A stretch of 50,294 nucleotides of DNA, from positions 1 to 50,294 of the forward strand of contig JACRKG010000046.1 in assembly GCA_016215315.1 (NCBI GenBank). The letters run 5' to 3'. A model generated the notes under the pieces. It did not search any database and was not told where the DNA came from. It was given only the letters and a program-made list of their open reading frames with translations. The first letter of the stretch is position 1. Every line of letters starts with the position of its first letter. Of this stretch, positions 1 through 9,276 are shown piece by piece. The position numbers and the translations under genes were made by a program. The DNA is from Candidatus Woesearchaeota archaeon. GTDB taxonomy: Archaea > Nanobdellota > Nanobdellia > Woesearchaeales > ARS49.

Positions 1-2
1 CA

Positions 3-92
3 GGTGGTTGTGCAGTTACTGTTGGATACAACGAGTTTGCAACTGTTGAGAAATATATTCAGAATCAAGAAGAGCATCATGCAGCTGCATAA
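3..92 (+). CDS. C-terminal end of an unidentified protein, possibly a TnpB-type transposon protein (partial)
   Basis: An open frame runs from the window edge to a TAA at 90-92 and encodes the last 29 residues of a protein, ending in Glu-Glu-His-His-Ala-Ala-Ala. The peptide has no diagnostic motif. It is a plausible TnpB/OrfB C-terminus only because the DNA just after it (93-140) resembles the right end of IS200/IS605-family elements, where tnpB normally ends close to the terminal hairpin. It does not resemble the N-terminal region expected before an AAA+ Walker A motif, although it is in the same frame as the AAA+ gene that follows. The start lies outside the window. Confidence 0.4.
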   Translation, partial: GGCAVTVGYNEFATVEKYIQNQEEHHAAA

Positions 93-140
93 AGGCCTCG
101 CAAGGATACCTCGACCTTTAGGTCGGGGAGGAGGTCATTT
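93..140 (+). mobile_element. Probable right end of an IS200/IS605-type element
   Basis: Just after the stop codon at 92 there is a GC-rich hairpin in otherwise AT-rich DNA: CCTCGACC at 109-116, loop TTTA, GGTCGGGG at 121-128 (eight pairs, one G-T). It is followed by AGGAGGTCA. A hairpin followed by GGGGAGGAGGTCA-like sequence is typical of the right ends of many tnpB-bearing IS200/IS605 elements and of the 3' end of their guide (omega) RNA. I recognise the pattern from memory; it has not been compared with a database. The element seems to end inside an AAA+ gene, just before its Walker A codons. Confidence 0.5.
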
Positions 141-1499
141 GTGGGTCCTCCAGGCACAGGAAAAACATTAGGAGCACAAGTATTGAGCGTAGAATTAGGA
201 CTACCATTTTATGATATTAGCGGATTAGTAAAAGGACAAAACGCACCAATAGGACAATTATTCGGAGCACTAAGAGACATAGCAAAAAAAAGCAAAAAAG
301 GACTAATAGCATTCATCGATGAAGTAGAAGGATTATCGAGCAGAAAAGAAGTAGTAGACCCATTGCAATACCAAGCACTAACACAATTCTTAACAGAAAT
401 GCAAGGAGTAAAAAACAATCACGGAATATTCATGATAGGAACAACAAACCGAGCAAACGACTTAGATGAAGCAATAAGAAGCAGATTTGACGAAGAAGTA
501 GAATTTTTACCACCAGACAAAAAAGGAAGATACGAAATACTAAAAATACACGCCAACAAAAAAGGCGGACACAAATTTGAAGTAACAGAAAAAGACTTAG
601 AAAAGCTAGCAGACAAAAGCTATGGTTATGTTGGAAGAGATTTAAAACAAGTACTGAACAGATCATTCACTCACGCAAAAAAAAGCGGAAGTAATAAAGT
701 AAACTTTGAAGACTTAGAATATGGAATTAAAAAAACAAAACCAAGCGCAATAAGAGACATGCCATTCATAGAACCAGACGTAAAATTTGAAGACCTAGCA
801 GGCTACGAAGACCACAAAGCACTATTAGAAAGCATACTAGATAAAACAGAAGAAAACGTAATATTATTCTACGGACCAAAAGGAACAGGAAAAACATTAA
901 TGGCAGAAGCAGTAGCAGGACAATACGGCTACAATTATATTTTGTTAAAAGGTTCAGAACTAGAAAGCAAATGGGTTGGAGAAAGCAAAGACAACGTAGA
1001 AAAAGTAATAGCAAGAGCAAAACAATTAAGCCCTTGCGTAGTTTGCTTTGACGAAATAAGCAGTTTTGTAGAAAGAAGAGGAGTATTAAGTCACAAAGAC
1101 AGCCAAACAGGATACATGCAAAGCGTACTAAGCAGACCACCACAAGGAGTATACATCATAGGCACGGACAATAATCCTGACTTTTTAAGAGGACCATTTA
1201 TGGATAGATTTGTACACAAACTATACTTTGGAAAACCTACCGAAAAAGATCAACTAGCTTTGTGGAAAAAATATGCTCCAAAAGTAAACGCAAAACAATT
1301 ATTGAAAATCAGAAAAGACTTATCTTGCAGAGACATAGCATACACTTGCAAAAGAATAACTGAATTCGGAGCAGAATTAAACCTAGAAACAATAAGAAAA
1401 ATGATCCGAGGAATACCAGAAGATGAAGATGTTAAAAAATATGAAGAAGTAATAAAAGAAGTAGGCGACGGAGTGGAGGACTACAGGAGACTCAAATGA
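141..1499 (+). pseudogene. Double AAA+ ATPase (Cdc48/VPS4-like), 5' end apparently removed by a mobile element
   Basis: The readable frame begins at GTG 141 and encodes two AAA+ modules. Module 1 starts directly at Walker A (GPPGTGKT, residues 2-9), with Walker B LIAFIDE (55-61), sensor Asn103 and an SRF arginine finger near 113-115. Module 2 has Walker A GPKGTGKT (245-252), a KWVGES pore loop (277-282) as in VPS4/katanin/Cdc48 proteins, and Walker B VVCFDEI (300-306). Normally a beta strand and often a whole N-terminal domain precede the first Walker A, so the gene lacks its 5' part. The GGAGGTC of the presumed IS end lies 7 nt before the GTG and could act as a Shine-Dalgarno site, so a truncated product with an intact second module may still be made. 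ATGA overlap with the next gene shows it heads operon A. Codons are strikingly A- and C-ending. Confidence 0.75.
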
Positions 1500-2437
1500 G
1501 TGCAGAATATAATTACAGACGAAAGAAGAAATTAGTAATTCGAAGAACACCAGATGATGAAGCGCTAAAACAAGTAAAGAAAGGAAAAAAATTTATCATA
1601 GTAAACAACGAATTCACAGCAGTACCTCCAGGTTTCATGCTGATAGACATGAAATACAAAGGCGACAGCTTCAAAACACTAGTACCACAAAACTTACTTT
1701 ATTACTTAGCAAATCCTGGCGAAGGAAATGACTTTGATGATGCATTAGATGAAATAACTGATTTTTACAGTAACGTAGAAGATTACGAAGATGAATTATT
1801 AGACGAAGGAAAAAGCAGCGTTCAAGGAGTAGAATGGGCAGTAAGCGCAAGAAGCGCATACGAAACATATCTAATTAACAAATTAACAAAAGCAAGCAAG
1901 AAGGATGTAGACATTCCAGAATGGAATGTTGAAACAATGAACGAGTTAGATTTGAATGATCCTTACGTTGCAGAAAGAGCCAGAGCAATAGCCGCATTAA
2001 TGTTAGGAAAAACAGCAGAAGAACTCAAAGGCTACAGCATAGAAAGCGTACTAAAACACATAACAATCAATGAAAGAAAAGAAGTCCCCTTAACAAAAGA
2101 AGAATTTGACAAAATAACCTGCTGGGCAGGAAGCCACTATGAAATAAAAGATGAGTACAGAAGAAAAGGCGGAGACGTAGAATACGACATTGATAGAAGA
2201 CACGACACAAATCATAAAGTAGGAAAAAAAATAGTCCACAAACAAGAAATCAAAGTATTAGACTCAAAAATAGAAGAACTAGAAAAAGAAATAGAACAAC
2301 ATAGAAAAAAGAAAGGCAAAAAAATAGGCAAACACGACAAAATGCTCATGCGGCAATATGTGAATGTAACTTATATTGCAAAAGAAAACCCGCAAAAACA
2401 ATTAAACATAAAACCCAACACGGAGGAAGAAAAATGA
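1496..2437 (+). CDS. Conserved-looking charged protein of unknown function (operon A)
   Basis: This 313-residue protein is not recognised. Its start overlaps the AAA+ stop (ATGA), so the two are translationally coupled. The N-terminus is basic (RRKKKLVIRR near 8-17) and is followed by an apparent beta-rich stretch, an acidic region (about 75-105) and a helical middle. A strongly charged predicted coiled coil near 255-285 (EELEKEIEQHRKKKGKK) precedes a polar tail. There is no signal peptide or membrane segment, so it is probably cytoplasmic. Position suggests an adaptor or substrate of the AAA+ ATPase, which is inference. Its end overlaps the next start by 4 nt. Confidence 0.8.
   Translation: MSAEYNYRRKKKLVIRRTPDDEALKQVKKGKKFIIVNNEFTAVPPGFMLIDMKYKGDSFKTLVPQNLLYYLANPGEGNDFDDALDEITDFYSNVEDYEDELLDEGKSSVQGVEWAVSARSAYETYLINKLTKASKKDVDIPEWNVETMNELDLNDPYVAERARAIAALMLGKTAEELKGYSIESVLKHITINERKEVPLTKEEFDKITCWAGSHYEIKDEYRRKGGDVEYDIDRRHDTNHKVGKKIVHKQEIKVLDSKIEELEKEIEQHRKKKGKKIGKHDKMLMRQYVNVTYIAKENPQKQLNIKPNTEEEK
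2422..2426 (+). promoter_or_regulatory. Shine-Dalgarno site of the first tandem paralogue
   Basis: GGAGG lies 7 nt before the ATG at 2434, inside the end of the preceding gene. Internal operon genes in this window carry such sites, whereas first genes are often leaderless. Confidence 0.6.
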
Positions 2438-4335
2438 CAAAAACAATTTCAGACAGAATGACAATAGAAATAAACACTCAAGATGTAAAAGAAAACTTAA
2501 CTGCAATACTTGAAAGCATGCAAAGAATAAGACAAGAAAGTGTAGCAAACTTAAAAGCAATTGATGAACAAAAAATGGACTACTTAAGATTAGCAGGAGA
2601 GCTAGCAAGTTGCGTAAAAGCAATAGTTGAAGAAAACAATTTAGAAAAACACTCAGAAGAAGTCATGAATTTAGTAAAACAAAAACCAGCACTAAAAAAT
2701 TATGATTTATTACAAGAAAAATTCTGGAAAGAAGAATCACCAAACTTTAAAGAAAACTTAGAAAGCCTAACAATAGCAATATTGGGAGACGATTTTGCAA
2801 ACAGAACACAATCTTATCATGTATTTCAAGCATTAAAATACTTGAACATCACTGACAGCATGAATGAAGTTCTAGAAACAATACAACCAATAAACACACT
2901 GTTAAACAAAGAAATAATTGCGTCAACAAAAATAATAGACAAAATAGTTGCAAAAGTAATAAACAAATCAATAGATGAAGGAACAGGAGTAAGAATAGCG
3001 GAAGTACCAGTAATTGATGCATACAACTTATTCGATGAAATGGGAGTATTATATATTGAATTACAAAAAGAGCTATATGATAGAATGCAAATAAAACCCG
3101 CAGGACAAACAGCAGTAATACAAGAAGGAAACAAATACTTTGTAAGAATAATAAAAAACATTCAAGAAACACAGCAAGGAAGAAATACATTCACACCACT
3201 ACAAACATTTGCAGAACTACACTTAGGAAAAGCAGAAGAATGTCTACTAAGAAAACCAAGCAACTTCTACTTATTCGGAAAAGAATTCTTGCAAGAAATG
3301 CAAGACAAAATGAGACCAAAAGAAAACAGTTCAGGAAAATATGAAGTAACAATAGATGAAATGGGACAAGACAACAAAAATTCTACAGACTGGTCAAAGC
3401 AATGGCAATCAAAAGGAAAAATCTTAGCATCAATGGCAGATATATATGGTTACTTTAAAGAAATAAAAAGAATGTTTGAACACGGAAGTGATGCAGAAAA
3501 ATTAGCAGTATACAAAAATTTATTTGAATTAAGAAACTTTTTGAACTTTCAAGGATCGACGACTTTTGTAACAAGCACAAATTTTCATCACAAAACTAAT
3601 GCTTCAGGCACACAAGTAGTACAAAGAGAAGACTCGGGAATTGAAGGATTAATCAGAAAATCACCCGAAGTTATTATAGAGCATTTTGATGGAACTAAAA
3701 CTTTGAATGATCTTAGCACGCACGAACCTTTAAAAAATCAATTAAAAGCAGTGTTTGACACAGAAGATGACACGGAAACAATACTTACAAACCTAGAATT
3801 CATGACTGGAAAGAAAAGAACAGAAATATATGTTAGAACTTTAGAACGTGGAAGTAGAATTGACGGAATCATATGTGATTTAAACTTTTTTTCAGATTCA
3901 GGCAAACTCTGGATTTTATCATACGACATAAAAAACATCAGAAAAGGAAAATCATTTGGAGTGACATACAAACCGATAGTTAAAGAATCAAAAGAAGAAA
4001 AACTACCTGCACTGTCATTCCAAGTAACTAGCGGTGCAAGCAAAAAAGCACAAAGCGCATACTTCGTGAACACTCAAGAAATAGGAGAATACAAAAAATA
4101 CTCAGGACTCTTCTGCTTCAAAGATAACAGGTACCTGTTATCAATGATAATCAAAAGATTAAACGAGGACAGCGAAGAAACAATAAGTGAAGTATTTTCC
4201 GCAGAAAATACTAGTGAAGAAAAACTAAAATTAATCTGTGAACAATTTGCACCACAATATGCACATCTAGCAAAATATACTTCAGAAACTAAAAAATTCA
4301 CACAAGCAGATGATTTAGAATACTTCGGAAAATGA
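2434..4335 (+). CDS. Tandem paralogue 1 of an unrecognised family (operon A)
   Basis: A 633-residue protein with no recognised domain. It is the first of four neighbouring paralogues (2434, 4375, 6252, 8093). Shared features, seen by eye: an N-terminal helical block with DVKENL, ESMQRIRQES and GELASCVKA; a YDLLQEKFWKE block near 90; SYHVFQALKYL near 128; HLGKAEE followed by SNFY.FG near 270-285; and a C-terminal domain with NTQEI.EYKKYSGLFCF and RYLLSMI. The protein looks mostly helical for about 300 residues, then mixed. No signal peptide or membrane segment is visible. It overlaps the preceding gene by 4 nt and so probably forms one transcript with the AAA+ ATPase. Function unknown; an AAA+ substrate or scaffold subunit is a guess. 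Confidence 0.85.
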   Translation: MTKTISDRMTIEINTQDVKENLTAILESMQRIRQESVANLKAIDEQKMDYLRLAGELASCVKAIVEENNLEKHSEEVMNLVKQKPALKNYDLLQEKFWKEESPNFKENLESLTIAILGDDFANRTQSYHVFQALKYLNITDSMNEVLETIQPINTLLNKEIIASTKIIDKIVAKVINKSIDEGTGVRIAEVPVIDAYNLFDEMGVLYIELQKELYDRMQIKPAGQTAVIQEGNKYFVRIIKNIQETQQGRNTFTPLQTFAELHLGKAEECLLRKPSNFYLFGKEFLQEMQDKMRPKENSSGKYEVTIDEMGQDNKNSTDWSKQWQSKGKILASMADIYGYFKEIKRMFEHGSDAEKLAVYKNLFELRNFLNFQGSTTFVTSTNFHHKTNASGTQVVQREDSGIEGLIRKSPEVIIEHFDGTKTLNDLSTHEPLKNQLKAVFDTEDDTETILTNLEFMTGKKRTEIYVRTLERGSRIDGIICDLNFFSDSGKLWILSYDIKNIRKGKSFGVTYKPIVKESKEEKLPALSFQVTSGASKKAQSAYFVNTQEIGEYKKYSGLFCFKDNRYLLSMIIKRLNEDSEETISEVFSAENTSEEKLKLICEQFAPQYAHLAKYTSETKKFTQADDLEYFGK

Positions 4336-4374
4336 ATTAGTTTGAAGTTTGTGGTTTAGAGTTTGGGGTAAAAA

Positions 4375-6255
4375 ATGAACACGTCAATTCAGAACAAAGT
4401 AACTGTAGAATTAAAGAAAGAAGATGTTAAAGATAACCTGCTAAAAATACTAGACGACATGAGCAAGCTCAGAAATGAGTGCGTTGTTAATTTAGAATCT
4501 ACAAACCAACAAAAAACCGATTATTTGAAACTAACTAGCGAATTGGCAAGCTGTGTTGAAGCGCTCATTGAAGAAAACAATCTTGAAGAACAAGTAAACA
4601 AAATAATTAGCTTTGTTAAGAGTGATGAACTTTTGAAATGCTACGACATTTTACAAAACAAATTCTGGACTGAAACAAATCCGCAATTCCTTAACTCACT
4701 CAGCAATCTCAGTGTATACTTGTTAGGCGATGATTTCAGCAGCACAACACATTCATATCACTTATTTCAAGCACTAAAGTACTTAAAACTTGATGAGAAT
4801 AAAATAGATGTAATAAAAACAATACTACCTATCAATAGTTTGTTAAATAATTCTTCAACTTTAAGCAAAATTCTGGTTGAAAAATTTGTAGGGAAAAAAA
4901 TCGGAGACTATGGTATTGCAACAGAGACAGCCGAGAAATTCACTCTGATCAATGAATTAGAAAAACTAGGCGTACTTTATGCAGAGGTTCCTTTAAGCAT
5001 TTATGAAAGCGCCTCACTTTCTAAATATGTGCAAGGTAAAAAAGTAATAAAAAGAAGCCAAAAAGCAATAATATCTTTTGCAAAAGAAGAAGAACAAAAC
5101 GCAAAAAACACATTCAAAGAATTCCAAAATTATGCAAAACTAAATTTAGGAAAAATAGAAGATAATTTAGTATTAAAAGTCTCAAACTTCTATAATTTCG
5201 GAGAAGAGTTCTTGGAAGAATTAAAAAACAAAATAAATCCAGAAAGAAAAGAACAGAACGAGCCAAAAGAATCATTGGAAGATATAATTTACGTTGAAGA
5301 AAACAATGCTGATAACGGGTCTTCAAAATTACAAGGAGACTGGATAAAATATGGAAAAAAACACCAAAAAGTAATTGCTTCTGCATCAGATTTGTACAAA
5401 ACATTTAAACAAATAAAAAGAGATTTAGAAAGCGATAATGAAACAAGAAAAAGAAACGCAGAAAGATTAAAACAAGAATATAAACATGATTTTATTGCAG
5501 CATTAATTACGAGTACAAGGATCACTAATAGTGCATCAAGCATAACTGTAAAAGATCATCATGATTGTTTTAATCCTGAATTAATAAAAGAGAAAAATGC
5601 CAATTTATCCAACAACCAATACTGCAGACATGCTTTCTCTCAAATTAATGAAGCATCAAGTATTCACAATTTCTTAAGTGCATTGTTTGATACAAATGAC
5701 TCAGTTAAAGAAATCTCGGAAACATTAAGTAAATTAGTAGATTGTCAGGCCGAGAGTATGATGTTACACAAATCAGGTTATGATTCTTATGCAAGAGAAA
5801 GAGTTGTCAGATTAATATCATCAAATAATCAATCGACTTTTTTCATAGAATGCGAAAACTCTCCAGGAAATGCTTCAGGCAGAGCAAGATTACTTCAAAC
5901 AACAAAACCAATTTCTGAAGAACAAGGAGCGATAGCTGTTCCAGATTCAGTAATTGACAAAGAAAACTCATGCGTTTACTTCTTAAATGCACAAAAAATT
6001 AACAATCACACAAAACTAACCGGATTATTCTGTTATAACAAAGAAAGATACGTTGTGTCAATAATACAAAATACTGCAAATTTTGTTGGCAAAGAAACAA
6101 ATTTAGTAAAAATACTCTCCCAAGAAACAACCAGCGAAGAAAAAATAAAACAAATAGAAGAAACACTATCTCCTATTTATTCACACCTAGTAAAATATGA
6201 ATTAAAAGGTGATGATTACAAAGAAATTGATGATGTTGAGGTTTTCAGAAAATGA
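4375..6255 (+). CDS. Tandem paralogue 2 of the unrecognised operon A family
   Basis: A 626-residue protein that aligns by eye with its neighbours over its whole length: DVKDNLLKILDDM, TSELASCVEALIEENN, YDILQNKFW, HLFQALKYL, LNLGKIEDNL and SNFYNFGEEFLEEL. The C-terminal domain has NAQKI followed by TGLFCYNKERYVVSII, and the tail ends IDDVEVFRK. Unlike the other members it is separated from the preceding gene by 39 nt; GGGGT at 4365-4369 may serve as its Shine-Dalgarno site. The third paralogue overlaps its end by 4 nt. Codon use is more T-ending than in the first genes of the operon. No function can be assigned. Confidence 0.85.
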   Translation: MNTSIQNKVTVELKKEDVKDNLLKILDDMSKLRNECVVNLESTNQQKTDYLKLTSELASCVEALIEENNLEEQVNKIISFVKSDELLKCYDILQNKFWTETNPQFLNSLSNLSVYLLGDDFSSTTHSYHLFQALKYLKLDENKIDVIKTILPINSLLNNSSTLSKILVEKFVGKKIGDYGIATETAEKFTLINELEKLGVLYAEVPLSIYESASLSKYVQGKKVIKRSQKAIISFAKEEEQNAKNTFKEFQNYAKLNLGKIEDNLVLKVSNFYNFGEEFLEELKNKINPERKEQNEPKESLEDIIYVEENNADNGSSKLQGDWIKYGKKHQKVIASASDLYKTFKQIKRDLESDNETRKRNAERLKQEYKHDFIAALITSTRITNSASSITVKDHHDCFNPELIKEKNANLSNNQYCRHAFSQINEASSIHNFLSALFDTNDSVKEISETLSKLVDCQAESMMLHKSGYDSYARERVVRLISSNNQSTFFIECENSPGNASGRARLLQTTKPISEEQGAIAVPDSVIDKENSCVYFLNAQKINNHTKLTGLFCYNKERYVVSIIQNTANFVGKETNLVKILSQETTSEEKIKQIEETLSPIYSHLVKYELKGDDYKEIDDVEVFRK

Positions 6256-8096
6256 AAACCCCTCCAAAAAAACTAACAATAGAATTAAGCGATAAAGAAG
6301 TAAAGAAAAATTTATCAAAAATATTAGAAGAAATGCAGCAAATAAGACATGAAAGCTTTGCCAGCCTAGAAACAAGCACAGAACAAAGTGAAAATTATTT
6401 AAAACTAACAGGAGAGCTAGCGAGCTGCGTTAACGCACTAATAACGAGCAACAAATTAGAAGAATCAGTTGAAGAATTAATAAATTCTGTCAAGAAGAAA
6501 AACGCACAAAGATTCTATGACACATTACAAAACGAATTCTGGAATGAAACAAATCCCGATTTCAAAGAAGACTTATACAAAACAGCAATAAAATTATTAG
6601 GCAGCAATTTTACAAATGAATCGCAAGTTTATCATGTATTTCAAGCACTAAAATACTTAAAATTAGATGACAATAGATTAGAAACTGCCAGAACAATAAC
6701 GCCTGTGAACAGTTTGCTCGGCAAAGAAGCAATACAAGATTATAACGTTATTAAATTTGTTCTAAAAAACCTAGGCGGAATAAAATTAACTGGCCTAGGT
6801 ATGGAAGACATTTGTATTAATGATGTTGAGAAATTAACTAAAGCTTCTAAAAAATTAGGTTTATTATACTTAGACCTTCAAAACGAAGCTTGGGACTTTA
6901 GTGAGGAAGAGAAAAAGAAATTTATTTTCGTTAAAAAAGGAGAAGAAACATTTGCGAGAATACAACAAACCGAAGAAGAATCAGACCAACAGGAGAACTA
7001 TTTCAAAAAATTCAAAGAATACGCTCGAAAAAATTTAGGAAACACTGAAGAAAATTTAGCAGTAAGAGTTTCTAACGTTCATTCATTTGGCCAAAGATTT
7101 GCTGAAGAATTTGATAAATTAGTCATGCCAAAAAGAAAAAAGAGTTTAGATCTAGACTGGACTTTGGAAAAAACAGAAAGGTGTGCTAAGTTCAATGACT
7201 GGGTTTCGCAATATAAAGAAAAGAAAATTCAAATGGCCTCGCTTGCGGATTATTACTCTTTATTCAAACAAATAAAAAAAGACTATGAAAACGACAAGGA
7301 AGCTCAAGAATTTTTAAAAACATTCAGAGGCACTTTTAAAAACTGTTTAATAACAACTAGCACAGTCATATCATTTGACAAATTTAGCGATTACCAAAGT
7401 ATAATACATAATTATGGTTCTTTCGATAAAGACTTAGAAGAACACTTGCAAGCAAGTGCTTTCGATATGCGTAACTCTAACTGGTATGAGATCTCCAAAT
7501 TTTCTCGCCCTCGTGATAGAAATTTTATAAAAAGATTATTTGGGACAAAAGACGATCTAGAAACAATAATGGATGTTTTGGCTTTTGCAACAGGAATAGA
7601 TAAAAACAAATTGACAATAAATAATGTTGGGTCTGAGCATTATCCTTCAAGAGAATCATCGCCTGTCATGTTCTGGTTCGCTAATGATAGATTGAATTTT
7701 CATTATGGTTCTTCAATAAATAGGACTGATATTAAAGGCGCCAGTTATTTTGTTGTACCAAAAAAGAAAGAAGAACTGAAAGATTTGTTATGCTCAAAAA
7801 TAGATCAAGAAAACAACTGCGTTCATTACACAAACACTCAAAAAATTAATGATTACTATAAACACACAGGATTATTTTGTTTTAAGAACACTAGATATAT
7901 TATCTCAGTAGTTTCAAAAGAAGAAAAAATAAGCACAGAAAGACTTGCAAAAATATTGGCAAAAGAAGAGCAAAGCGACAAAAAAATCAGTGAGATAGGC
8001 AAAAAAACAACCTCTATTCATGCGCACTTAATAAAATATCAAATGAACGAAAATAAATATAAATTAATCGATGATATTGAGGTATTTCAAAAATGA
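6252..8096 (+). CDS. Tandem paralogue 3 of the unrecognised operon A family
   Basis: A 614-residue protein with the same plan as its two predecessors. N-terminal motifs include VKKNLSKILEEMQQIRHES and TGELASCVNALI, followed by YDTLQNEFWNE and VYHVFQALKYLKL. The C-terminal domain has NTQKIN and HTGLFCFKNTRYIISVV, and the protein ends IDDIEVFQK. Start and stop overlap the flanking paralogues by 4 nt each, so stoichiometric expression is likely. The paralogues are clearly diverged, so the duplication is old and each copy has probably kept a separate role. Likely cytoplasmic; function unknown. Confidence 0.85.
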   Translation: MKTPPKKLTIELSDKEVKKNLSKILEEMQQIRHESFASLETSTEQSENYLKLTGELASCVNALITSNKLEESVEELINSVKKKNAQRFYDTLQNEFWNETNPDFKEDLYKTAIKLLGSNFTNESQVYHVFQALKYLKLDDNRLETARTITPVNSLLGKEAIQDYNVIKFVLKNLGGIKLTGLGMEDICINDVEKLTKASKKLGLLYLDLQNEAWDFSEEEKKKFIFVKKGEETFARIQQTEEESDQQENYFKKFKEYARKNLGNTEENLAVRVSNVHSFGQRFAEEFDKLVMPKRKKSLDLDWTLEKTERCAKFNDWVSQYKEKKIQMASLADYYSLFKQIKKDYENDKEAQEFLKTFRGTFKNCLITTSTVISFDKFSDYQSIIHNYGSFDKDLEEHLQASAFDMRNSNWYEISKFSRPRDRNFIKRLFGTKDDLETIMDVLAFATGIDKNKLTINNVGSEHYPSRESSPVMFWFANDRLNFHYGSSINRTDIKGASYFVVPKKKEELKDLLCSKIDQENNCVHYTNTQKINDYYKHTGLFCFKNTRYIISVVSKEEKISTERLAKILAKEEQSDKKISEIGKKTTSIHAHLIKYQMNENKYKLIDDIEVFQK

Positions 8097-9181
8097 GCAA
8101 ACCACCAAAATTTATCCAAGTAGAATTAAATGAAAAAGATGTCAGAGAAAACTTAGTTAGCATTCTGAATGGCATGCAAAGAATAAGACAAGAAAGTATT
8201 ACTAATTTAGGAGCAACAGACGAACAAAAAACAGATTATTTAAGACTAACTGGAGAATTAGCTGGCTGCGTTAAAACATTAATTAAAGAAAATAATTTAC
8301 AAAAGCAATTTGAAGAAATAACAAAAAGTGTTGAAAATAATTTATTATTAAGAAGTTATGATTTATTGCAAGAAAAATTCTGGCAAGAGCAGAACCCAGA
8401 ATTCAAACAAAAATTAGAAGGTACAACAGCCGCGCTGTTGGGAGAAGACTTTGTCAGTTTAACACAAGCATATCATTTGTTCCAAGCACTGAAATTAGCA
8501 AGTGCTAAGGAATCTGAAAGAGCAGATGTATTTTACACAATACTGCCATTTAACACATTAGTAAATTCAATCATGCTAAGTCAACCTGAAGTCGCCAGTT
8601 ATTTGTTGAACCAATTATTCAGTAATGTGAAAAGCGACGGCGTTGGAATTGAAGGAAACGTAACTAGAGAGGCGTTTATTAATGCTGCAAAAAACGCAGG
8701 AGTTCTATATATTGATTTGCCTGCAAATCAATATGAAACACTAAGAAAAGAATTTCCAAAAACGAGACTTGTTCAAGAAAAAAACAAAAAAGTTGCAAGA
8801 ATAATATTTGACCAAACAACAGAAGAACAAGGAACAAACACTTTAACTGAACTAAGAAAGTATGCGACAAAACACTTGGGAAAAGTTGAAGATGATTTAG
8901 GAAGAAGAATAAGCAATTTTTACAGTTACGGAAAAGAATTCAGAAAAACAATGCTGGAAGAAATGACTGGCAGAAGTGAATTAGAAGAAGTGGTTGAAGA
9001 AAAGAAATTTAAAAAAGGCAAAAAGAAACAAAAGAAAAGTGCAAAATCAAAACTTACCTCAATTCTAACCGAACAGAATGCGAATAACAGAAGAGTGAAG
9101 TATGATCAAGATCCGTACAGGGTTTCTGATTTTGATCCTTATTATGGTATGGCCGGCTCCAGTTGGGGAGATGCTAAGTAG
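8093..9181 (+). CDS. Tandem paralogue 4, short form lacking the C-terminal domain
   Basis: This 362-residue protein matches the family through the HLGKVEDDLGRRISNFYSYG block near residue 260-280, then departs. In place of the GLFCF-type C-terminal domain it has a lysine-rich stretch (about 302-325, KKGKKKQKKSAKSKL) and a short tail rich in Asp, Tyr and Gly. Either the gene was truncated and acquired a new tail, or it is the half-length form that interacts with the longer ones. It overlaps paralogue 3 by 4 nt and is the last gene of operon A. A basic patch could bind nucleic acid or acidic protein, but nothing proves it. Confidence 0.8.
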   Translation: MSKPPKFIQVELNEKDVRENLVSILNGMQRIRQESITNLGATDEQKTDYLRLTGELAGCVKTLIKENNLQKQFEEITKSVENNLLLRSYDLLQEKFWQEQNPEFKQKLEGTTAALLGEDFVSLTQAYHLFQALKLASAKESERADVFYTILPFNTLVNSIMLSQPEVASYLLNQLFSNVKSDGVGIEGNVTREAFINAAKNAGVLYIDLPANQYETLRKEFPKTRLVQEKNKKVARIIFDQTTEEQGTNTLTELRKYATKHLGKVEDDLGRRISNFYSYGKEFRKTMLEEMTGRSELEEVVEEKKFKKGKKKQKKSAKSKLTSILTEQNANNRRVKYDQDPYRVSDFDPYYGMAGSSWGDAK

Positions 9182-9249
9182 TTTATAAACAAGCCTGCCA
9201 TTATTACATAAATAAAAATTTTAGCAGGGTTAAAATTTACACAAAGCAT

Positions 9250-9276
9250 ATAAATAGAAAAGCTTCGCTTTTCTAA
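9250..9276 (+). promoter_or_regulatory. TATA-like box and hairpin before the CYTH gene
   Basis: TATAAATA at 9249-9256 lies about 20-28 nt before the ATG at 9277, consistent with a leaderless transcript. A perfect 8-bp inverted repeat (AGAAAAGC at 9256-9263, GCTTTTCT at 9267-9274, loop TTC) fills the gap between box and start. It could be a repressor site; with a leaderless transcript it would not be in the mRNA. Confidence 0.5.
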
